DNA of 47,690 bases from Ignavibacteriales bacterium (GTDB lineage: Bacteria; Bacteroidota; Ignavibacteria; T3Sed10-11): assembly GCA_003568415.1 (NCBI GenBank), contig PWXV01000310.1, positions 1 through 47,690 of the forward strand, in the 5' to 3' direction. Made by a program: the position numbers and the translations under genes. The first letter of the stretch is position 1, and each line of letters opens with the position of its first letter. This document shows, one piece after another, positions 42,051-47,690 of this stretch. Under the pieces are notes generated by a model that worked only from the letters and a program-made list of their open reading frames with translations, was not told the DNA's origin and did no database searches.

Positions 42051-43344
42051 AAATAATACGGTTACAGTCTCACCGGTCAGCGCATTACGTGGTGAAATAG
42101 AATTACCGGGAGACAAGTCAATTGCTCATCGGGCAGCATTATTTGCCGCGTTGGCGAAAGGGGAGAGTTTATTTGAAAATTTCCCCAACTCTCAGGACCC
42201 GCTGACAACGGTGGAATGTCTTGCAAAACTTGGGATAGAGTACGAGTTTGCCGGTAAAACACTCTGGGTCCTCGGCGGCGGACCATTTGCATTTCGAAAA
42301 CCAGGCGATATACTTGACGCAAAAAATTCCGGGACTACGATGCGGCTACTGGCAGGATTACTGGCTGGTCAATCTTTTCCATCAGTTATCACAGGTGATG
42401 ATTCTTTGTTGACACGACCAATGCGAAGAATAATTAAGCCGTTATCAAAGATGAATGCCCGTATCTCCGGTACACGAAAAGGGACTGCTCCACTAAAAAT
42501 ACGCGGTGTTAAGCGTCCGTTGAAAAGTATGAATTACGAATTACCCGTAGCCAGTGCTCAGGTGAAAACGGCAATTCTACTAGCCGGACTCTATGCAACC
42601 GGAACAACGACGGTTATCGAACTATTTCCGACGCGCGATCATACAGAAAGAATGCTCGGATTGCCGGTAAAAAAATTCGGTCGAAAAAATTATATTTCGA
42701 TCAGTAAGATGCTAAACATTCCCCCCGCTCGAATGACCATTCCGGGTGATCCGTCAAGTGCTGCATTTTTTATTGTTGCGGCCCTTATTACTCCGCAAAG
42801 TGAAATTCTCATAAAAAATGTTAGTTTAAATCCTACTCGAACAGCTTTTCTTAAAGTTCTTGAACGGATGAACGCAAATATTGTTATCTTAAATAGACGA
42901 AATCCAGACGGTGAACCTATTGGTGATATAATCGCGAAATCATCGAAGCTCCGTGGGTGCACGGTAGAGGGAGAACAAATACCTCTCATTATAGATGAAA
43001 TACCAATACTCGCAGTTGCGGGAGCTCACGCTGACGGAATATTTGCGGTAAAAAATGCAGAAGAACTCAGGACTAAAGAGTCGGATCGAATATCCTCAGT
43101 CGTGGCAAATCTTTCGGCACTTGGTACTCGAATTAAAGAAATGGATGACGGGTTTATGCTTGAAGGAGGGAGACTGAAAGGTGGTAAATCCCTTGACAGT
43201 TATGGCGACCACCGGCTTGCAATGGCTTCGGTGATTGCAGGTTTATCGTCTAAAAAAGAAGTGACCGTCAAAAATATGCAAGCTGCTGCTGTATCGTTTC
43301 CGGGTTTTATGGATGTAATTAAAATGATTACGTATAACAATTGA
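42031..43344 (+). CDS. aroA: 3-phosphoshikimate 1-carboxyvinyltransferase (EPSP synthase)
   Basis: This two-domain enzyme of 437 residues joins PEP and shikimate 3-phosphate to EPSP. Landmarks are LPGDKSIAHRAALFAALAKG (Lys29), NSGTTMRLLAGLLAG, ITGDDSLLTRPM, LPVASAQVKTAILLAGLYA, IPGDPSSAAFF, EIPILAVAGAHADG, LRTKESDRI and YGDHRLAMA. The PGDKS and NSGTT variants resemble Bacillus-type enzymes rather than the Escherichia coli LPGSKS type. The start is TTG at 42031, within the gpmI coding end; no other start precedes the catalytic segment. Confidence 0.96.
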   Translation: MLTKQNENNTVTVSPVSALRGEIELPGDKSIAHRAALFAALAKGESLFENFPNSQDPLTTVECLAKLGIEYEFAGKTLWVLGGGPFAFRKPGDILDAKNSGTTMRLLAGLLAGQSFPSVITGDDSLLTRPMRRIIKPLSKMNARISGTRKGTAPLKIRGVKRPLKSMNYELPVASAQVKTAILLAGLYATGTTTVIELFPTRDHTERMLGLPVKKFGRKNYISISKMLNIPPARMTIPGDPSSAAFFIVAALITPQSEILIKNVSLNPTRTAFLKVLERMNANIVILNRRNPDGEPIGDIIAKSSKLRGCTVEGEQIPLIIDEIPILAVAGAHADGIFAVKNAEELRTKESDRISSVVANLSALGTRIKEMDDGFMLEGGRLKGGKSLDSYGDHRLAMASVIAGLSSKKEVTVKNMQAAAVSFPGFMDVIKMITYNN

Positions 43345-43352
43345 GGCATACT

Positions 43353-44525
43353 ATGGCAAGTGTTCGTTTAGAGAATATCGAAAAAATATACGAAGGTGAA
43401 GTTGTTGCGGTCAGCGATTGTAACATAGAAATAAATGACAAGGAATTTGTTGTGCTTGTCGGGCCATCTGGCTGCGGTAAATCAACAACGCTCCGGATGA
43501 TAGCTGGACTTGAGGAGATTACCCGTGGGAATATTTATATTGATGACAAAGTTGTCAACGATCTCCCGCCAAAAGACCGGGATATTGCAATGGTCTTTCA
43601 AAATTATGCACTTTACCCCCATATGTCGGTATATGATAATATGGCGTTCGGATTAAAGTTGAGGAAATTTGCAAAGACGGAGATTGCTCAGCGGGTGCGA
43701 GAAGCAGCAAAGATTCTCGGCATCGAAGACTTCCTCGACAGGAAACCTAAAGCACTATCCGGCGGACAACGGCAGCGGGTAGCAGTAGGTAGAGCCATCG
43801 TCAGGAAACCGAAAGTATTCCTCTTCGATGAACCACTCAGTAACCTTGATGCAAAACTTCGTGTACAGATGAGAACTGAAATCTCCAAACTTCATCGCCG
43901 TCTCGAAGCTACCATGGTATACGTTACCCACGATCAGATGGAAGCTATGACGATGGGGGATAAGATTGTAGTTATGAAAGACGGATTTATTCACCAGATA
44001 GACTCCCCGATGGATATATACAATTCACCAAACAACGTTTTTGTAGCCGGATTTATCGGTAGTCCGTCGATGAATTTTGTTGATGGTGTAATATATCACG
44101 AAGGTGATATAGCGTTCAGACAAAAAAGTGGAGAAGTTCAGTTTAAAATTTCAAAAAAACATGAATCATATTTGAAAGGATATAACAATAAAGATGTAGT
44201 AATGGGCATACGGCCGGAGCACATTCATGATAAGAGTGCCGTGCGAGAGGGCTATAACGTAACACCCGTGAAAGTAGATGTAGAAGTGGTGGAGCCGATG
44301 GGGAATGAATTGTTTGTATATTTTACGGTAGGAGATTCACCTCAATTGGTTGCGAGAGTACCCACGGCATTTGAAAGCCGGAGTGAGATGCCGGAGGCCG
44401 GAAAACAGTTTGAATTATATTTTGATATAGATAAAATTCACTATTTTGATAAAGAATCAACAAACTCGATTATAAAACATGCTGAAACACCCGGACAACA
44501 GCAGGCGGAAGCAGCTTCTGCCTGA
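43353..44525 (+). CDS. Sugar-type ABC transporter ATP-binding protein (UgpC/MsmK/MalK-like)
   Basis: This ATPase of 390 residues has Walker A GPSGCGKST (37-45), Q-loop MVFQNYALYPHMSVYDNMAFGL, signature LSGGQRQRVAVGRAIVRKPKVFLFDEPLSNLD and switch VTHDQMEAM. A C-terminal TOBE/MOP-type domain (about 240-375) includes MGIRPEHI. This is the CUT1 carbohydrate or glycerol-phosphate importer class, which often energises several permeases. No permease or binding protein is in the window, so it may serve distant partners. The ATG at 43353 has GAGG 7 bases ahead; a TTG at 43341 would add four residues. Confidence 0.92.
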   Translation: MASVRLENIEKIYEGEVVAVSDCNIEINDKEFVVLVGPSGCGKSTTLRMIAGLEEITRGNIYIDDKVVNDLPPKDRDIAMVFQNYALYPHMSVYDNMAFGLKLRKFAKTEIAQRVREAAKILGIEDFLDRKPKALSGGQRQRVAVGRAIVRKPKVFLFDEPLSNLDAKLRVQMRTEISKLHRRLEATMVYVTHDQMEAMTMGDKIVVMKDGFIHQIDSPMDIYNSPNNVFVAGFIGSPSMNFVDGVIYHEGDIAFRQKSGEVQFKISKKHESYLKGYNNKDVVMGIRPEHIHDKSAVREGYNVTPVKVDVEVVEPMGNELFVYFTVGDSPQLVARVPTAFESRSEMPEAGKQFELYFDIDKIHYFDKESTNSIIKHAETPGQQQAEAASA

Positions 44526-45450
44526 ACAATTACAAAATGTGTATTTACCGGACCCACCGGTTGATGTATTACTGCTCAACGGTAAAGATGTCATTGATTT
44601 CATCCACCGGATGTCGACAAATGAAGTGCGTAATTTAGTAGAAGGAACCGGTACAACAACAATATTCACAAATGAAAAAGGTCGAATAATTGATGTTGTT
44701 GATCTGTATTATTTGAACGGGAGTATACATCTCGTTCACAGCCGAGGTGCAAAAGATGCGATAAAAAAAATTTTCGATAAGTATGTTATTATGGAAGATG
44801 TCGATGTTTCAGAATATCCTGAGTATAGCTGTATACTGGAGTTCGACGGTAGCACAGGTTCAAAGGAAGTATTTTCCGGTGAGTCAGGTTCTATTGAGAT
44901 GTCTTCTCCGAGATTATATCCCGGTGGTAAATTGTTCTACATAGAGAAAAAAAATATAGATGAGTTTGGTTTAGTAAAAAGCGGAAAACCCATTGAATTG
45001 ATTGATTTTAATTCTCTTCGCCTTGAGTTTGGTGTATCATTATTCGGGAGTGACTTTGATGATTCGGTAAATCCGCTTGAGTCTAATTTGCAGGACTTTG
45101 TAAGCTGGACCAAGGGCTGTTATATCGGTCAGGAAGTAATTGCACGGCTGGATACTTATCAAAAGATAAAGCGCTTTCTTAAGGGTGTTGTGCTTGACAG
45201 TATTCTGGAGGATAATACCATCCAACTACTCGAGTCCGGTGAAAACAAGGTAACTGCTATCTCGGGAAACGGATCTGTTGCAGGTGCTGTAACTTCAATT
45301 GGGTTTTCACCACATCTACAAAAATCTATCGCACTGGTACGCTTTGAGAAAGGAAATGAATCAACCGGTAACCGTGTAAAGGTAAACATAGGAGAAGAAC
45401 ACTATTCCGGCAAAATTGCAGATTTACCATTCATTCGGAGTGATAATTAA
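44479..45450 (+). CDS. ygfZ: YgfZ/GcvT-domain folate-binding protein (iron-sulfur cluster related)
   Basis: This protein of 323 residues carries the YgfZ signature TKGCYIGQEVIARL (Cys214) and the opening pattern LLNGKDVIDFIHRMSTNEV of GcvT-like folate-binding proteins. The family uses tetrahydrofolate and supports assembly or repair of certain Fe-S enzymes. The start at 44479 overlaps the ABC ATPase by 47 bases. The first 15 or so residues are basic and may be extra, so a later start is possible. It is followed after 14 bases by a pteridine-reductase-like SDR. Confidence 0.92.
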   Translation: MLKHPDNSRRKQLLPEQLQNVYLPDPPVDVLLLNGKDVIDFIHRMSTNEVRNLVEGTGTTTIFTNEKGRIIDVVDLYYLNGSIHLVHSRGAKDAIKKIFDKYVIMEDVDVSEYPEYSCILEFDGSTGSKEVFSGESGSIEMSSPRLYPGGKLFYIEKKNIDEFGLVKSGKPIELIDFNSLRLEFGVSLFGSDFDDSVNPLESNLQDFVSWTKGCYIGQEVIARLDTYQKIKRFLKGVVLDSILEDNTIQLLESGENKVTAISGNGSVAGAVTSIGFSPHLQKSIALVRFEKGNESTGNRVKVNIGEEHYSGKIADLPFIRSDN

Positions 45451-45464
45451 AGTAGAAATTAAGT

Positions 45465-46211
45465 ATGGATAAACCGGTAGTACTGGTCACAGGTTCGGCA
45501 AGACGTCTCGGGAGACACATACTCCTTGCATTTCATCAGCATGGGGGATTCGATCTTGTATTGAATTACCATGCATCTGAAGATGAAGCAAAAAAAACTT
45601 CCGATGAAATTACATCCAACGGGGGCCGTGTGCTCAGAGTTCAGGCGGATGTATCAAAGCGTAAAGATGTTGTTCGTATGATGCAAATCATTGAAAAAGA
45701 ATATGGACGTCTCGATATTCTGGTTAATAATGCTGCTATTTTCACCCGATATAAATGGAATAAAATTGACGATGATGCGTGGAATAAAATCATCGATACA
45801 AATTTAAAAAGTGTGTTTTTATGCTCCCAGGAAGGAGCACAATTAATATTGAAATCAACCGGTGCCGGGAGGATAATTAACATTGCATCACTTGGCGGAT
45901 TGCAGGCATGGAAAGAACATATTCATTACAGCGCGTCGAAGGCAGGTGTGATGAGTTTGACCCGATCGTTTGCCAGAACCCTCGCACCGGATATTACAGT
46001 AAATGCCGTTGCACCCGGGACAATCATTATTGAGGGAGAAGAAAATCCCGAAATGCAGCATATCGATAAAAGTAAAATCCCGTTGAAACGATATGGAGAT
46101 CCTATTGATATTGCTGAGGTTGTGCTGTTTCTTTCAACTAAAGCATCATATATTACGGGGGTAACAATTCCAGTCGATGGCGGGCGTTCGATCGATACAC
46201 GGTTATCATAA
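45465..46211 (+). CDS. Short-chain dehydrogenase, pteridine reductase-like
   Basis: This SDR of 248 residues has the nucleotide motif VTGSARRLGRHI (Thr9-Gly10, Arg residues favouring NADPH), NNAAIF, active-site Ser in NIASLGG and YSASKAG (Tyr155, Lys159), and NAVAPGTIIIEGEENPEM. The start TGSARRLGRHILLAFHQHG with LVLNYHASEDEA is close to FolM/PTR1 pteridine reductases, though 3-oxoacyl-ACP reductase-like functions remain possible. Next to the folate-binding YgfZ, a role in reduction of dihydrofolate or a pteridine is reasonable inference. Confidence 0.85.
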   Translation: MDKPVVLVTGSARRLGRHILLAFHQHGGFDLVLNYHASEDEAKKTSDEITSNGGRVLRVQADVSKRKDVVRMMQIIEKEYGRLDILVNNAAIFTRYKWNKIDDDAWNKIIDTNLKSVFLCSQEGAQLILKSTGAGRIINIASLGGLQAWKEHIHYSASKAGVMSLTRSFARTLAPDITVNAVAPGTIIIEGEENPEMQHIDKSKIPLKRYGDPIDIAEVVLFLSTKASYITGVTIPVDGGRSIDTRLS

Positions 46212-46234
46212 ATTAATGAGTAGAAGAGGGAACC

Positions 46235-47071
46235 ATGAATAAAACGTTGGAAAAAGCTGAGAAAGCATATACTAATTTAAATTTTCTGAAAAGCGCGGAT
46301 GCTCGTATCATACGTATTTTATCGGAATTTCTTGAACCGCTACAGCGTTTTCGAAAGCAAAAGATCGCTGATACCATTGTTTTCTTTGGTTCCGCACGCA
46401 CAAAGCCACTTGCTGAGGCACAAAAAGAACTCGATCACCTCGAGCTTGAATTAAATAATGCAACAGATGCCACGCGGAAAAATCTTGAAGAACAAGTAAG
46501 AATTGCCCGAAATCATGTTTATCTTTCGAAGTATTATGAGGATGCCCGTGAATTATCCAAACGGATGACACTCTGGTCAAAATCATTGAATTCATCATAC
46601 CGCTTTGTCGTGTGCTCCGGCGGCGGGCCGGGAATGATGGAGGCGGCAAACAAGGGAGCACTTGAAGCGAAAGGAAAGTCTATCGGGCTCAATATCAGTA
46701 TACCAATGGAGCAGTTTCCAAACCAGTATATTACTCCGGAATTAAACTTCGATTTTCATTACTTTTTTATGCGGAAATTCTGGTTTGTCTATCTTGCCAA
46801 GGCGCTCGTAATTTTTCCGGGTGGATTCGGTACACTTGATGAATTATTCGAAGTGCTGACATTGATTCAGACTGAGAAAGTGAAGAAACACCTCCCGATT
46901 ATAATATATGGGTCTGAATATTGGAATGAAGTGATAAATTTCGACGCACTGGTCAAATACGGTACTATCAGTAAAGCCGATCTCGATTTGATCAAATTCT
47001 GTGATTCTGTTGACGAAGCATTTAATTATCTTAAAGATGAACTAACCAGGCACTATTTAACGCCCGATTAG
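46235..47071 (+). CDS. LOG-family protein (cytokinin-riboside phosphorybohydrolase-like, TIGR00730 type)
   Basis: This protein of 278 residues has a Rossmann-like fold with SGGGPGMMEAAN (128-139) and PGGFGTLDELFE (195-206), the two nucleotide-binding motifs of the LOG/lysine-decarboxylase-like family. Both the catalytic Glu in PGGxGTxxE and the Arg-containing FMRKFW segment are present. It is longer than plant LOG (about 210) through an N-terminal helical region of about 90 residues with a coiled-coil-like stretch (about 65-90). The usual activity is release of the base from a nucleoside 5'-monophosphate. It ends 70 bases before tmRNA. Confidence 0.9.
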   Translation: MNKTLEKAEKAYTNLNFLKSADARIIRILSEFLEPLQRFRKQKIADTIVFFGSARTKPLAEAQKELDHLELELNNATDATRKNLEEQVRIARNHVYLSKYYEDARELSKRMTLWSKSLNSSYRFVVCSGGGPGMMEAANKGALEAKGKSIGLNISIPMEQFPNQYITPELNFDFHYFFMRKFWFVYLAKALVIFPGGFGTLDELFEVLTLIQTEKVKKHLPIIIYGSEYWNEVINFDALVKYGTISKADLDLIKFCDSVDEAFNYLKDELTRHYLTPD

Positions 47072-47085
47072 TTTAGTCCCGGGAA

Positions 47086-47113
47086 TTGTATATCCCCGAA
47101 AAATTGTTATATT
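47086..47113 (+). promoter_or_regulatory. Candidate promoter for ssrA (tmRNA)
   Basis: TTGTAT (47086-47091), 16 bases, TATATT (47108-47113). Transcription would begin about 20 bases before the mature 5' end at 47142. Confidence 0.45.
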
Positions 47114-47141
47114 AGTATAAGACAGTATGCATTTCCAAAAC

Positions 47142-47547
47142 GGGGGTGATGTGGTTTCGACGGGGTGTGGAATGCTCGGAATTGCGTGCCCTGGTCTCCG
47201 CGTCCAGGTCCCGAAAGGGATCCCGCTTTAATAATTCATATGAATGAAAAGGCGGGAATAAAAAAGCGGAAAAATCTATAAGTGCAGACAACAACTACGC
47301 ACTCGCTGCGTAATTAAACGCAGCGCGTTCTCTTCAATCCCTGCCTGACGGGGTTGTTGAGAGCGTCGCCAAAGTCAGGCTAGCCGGACTACCGGGTGCA
47401 GGGTAGTGCGGCGAACTCAAACTGCGATAGATCCGTTCACGGCCTGTCCGGTCGGTTGTGGCGGATCGAAATAATAAGACCGGACTACGCACGTAGAAGT
47501 TTCGAGGGTTTTCACTCCGGACCCGGGTTCGACTCCCGGCACCTCCA
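47142..47547 (+). ncRNA. ssrA: Transfer-messenger RNA (tmRNA)
   Basis: The 5' end GGGGGTG pairs with CACCTCC at the 3' end (one G-U), forming the tRNA-like acceptor stem. The conserved GTGGTTTCGACGGGG follows at the 5' side. At the 3' side lies a T-arm with stem CCGGG/CCCGG and loop TTCGACT. The tag reading frame is GCA at 47284 to TAA at 47311-47313, encoding ADNNYALAA, a typical degradation tag ending in ALAA. The terminal CCA is not encoded (discriminator A then CTT). Length is about 406 bases, slightly above the common size. It rescues stalled ribosomes with SmpB. Confidence 0.97.
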
Positions 47548-47593
47548 CTTGTGAATGATTATTGATGATTGATTATTTATTTTTTGTTGAGTT

Positions 47594-47690
47594 ATGAGTC
47601 CAAAATTGAAATCAATTTATAAAGCGGTTGAAGATCTATCAATGAGTGAAAAGCTGGAACTTTTCGAACATATTTTTACAATGATTGAAC
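47594..47690 (+). CDS. Start of an unknown ORF, cut by right edge
   Basis: The frame from the ATG at 47594 is open for the remaining 32 codons: an amphipathic, charged start (MSPKLKSIYKAVEDLSMSEKL, then ELFEHIFTMIE). The stretch LSMSEKLELFEHI resembles the first helix of the addiction-module component family (small antitoxin-like proteins), but the fragment is too short to be sure. No Shine-Dalgarno is obvious. Lying directly after tmRNA, a frequent integration site, it could begin an island; no repeat or integrase is visible to support that. Confidence 0.4.
   Translation, partial: MSPKLKSIYKAVEDLSMSEKLELFEHIFTMIE

Noticed and set aside
47076-47100. Terminator hairpin after the LOG gene
   Set aside because: The potential stem is only four pairs and mismatched, with no T-run.
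1-47690. CRISPR arrays, tRNA or rRNA genes, insertion sequences, phage genes
   Set aside because: None seen; the only RNA gene recognised is tmRNA. A systematic covariance scan could still find small RNAs.

Overview
The window is a gene-dense, moderate-GC stretch of a Gram-negative bacterial chromosome. The outer-membrane lineage is shown by Kdo synthesis (kdsA, kdsC, kdsD), the LptC-LptA-LptB export genes, apolipoprotein N-acyltransferase (lnt) and two lipoproteins. Readable Shine-Dalgarno sites, sigma70-like promoters (TTGAC-type and TATATT with 17-base spacers), an OstA-like LptA of 428 residues and a NusA with a long acidic tail suggest a deep lineage, perhaps a candidate phylum near the FCB group. 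That placement is inference; no rRNA is present. No plasmid, phage, insertion sequence or CRISPR was seen. The content is housekeeping.

Layout. 1-1636 (minus): a pyrimidine salvage operon, cdd-tdk-concentrative nucleoside transporter, the last running off the left edge, preceded by a small exported ORF. 1787-5304 (plus): PASTA membrane protein-rpe, then an Lrp/AsnC regulator with glnA. 5360-8422: a lipoprotein (minus), isocitrate dehydrogenase, purE and an FKBP isomerase, most separated by hairpin terminators. 8560-17885 (plus): a dicarboxylate symporter, then kdsA-kdsC-unknown-kdsD-lptC-lptA-lptB, tightly packed, followed by DAHP synthase and prephenate dehydrogenase.

17940-25406 (minus): hrcA-grpE-dnaJ, then a ComEA/pilin-like/PilM-like trio, rsmD, coaD, an aminotransferase, and an FmdB-type zinc-ribbon gene. 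The zinc-ribbon gene has its own promoter overlapping a near-perfect CIRCE element, so the HrcA encoded here probably controls it. 25565-31004 (plus): EamA transporter, acylphosphatase, ispF, PAP2 phosphatase, lnt, threonine aldolase, thioesterase.

31107-47071 (plus): the translation/RNA cluster rimP-nusA-infB-rbfA-truB-ribF-rpsO-pnp, then gpmI, aroA, a sugar-type ABC ATPase, ygfZ, a pteridine-reductase-like SDR and a LOG-family protein. Next come the tmRNA gene (ssrA, tag ADNNYALAA) and a short ORF cut by the right edge.

Most notable: infB carries an in-frame TAA that separates the C-terminal initiator-tRNA-binding domain from the rest of IF2, although the reading frame and homology continue unbroken past it. 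Other points are the CIRCE site in front of fmdB rather than hrcA, a strong terminator lying between the only promoter-like sequence and rimP, an operator-like palindrome in the leader of the Lrp-glnA pair, an unrecognised protein inside the Kdo/Lpt operon, and a YgfZ/pteridine-reductase pair.
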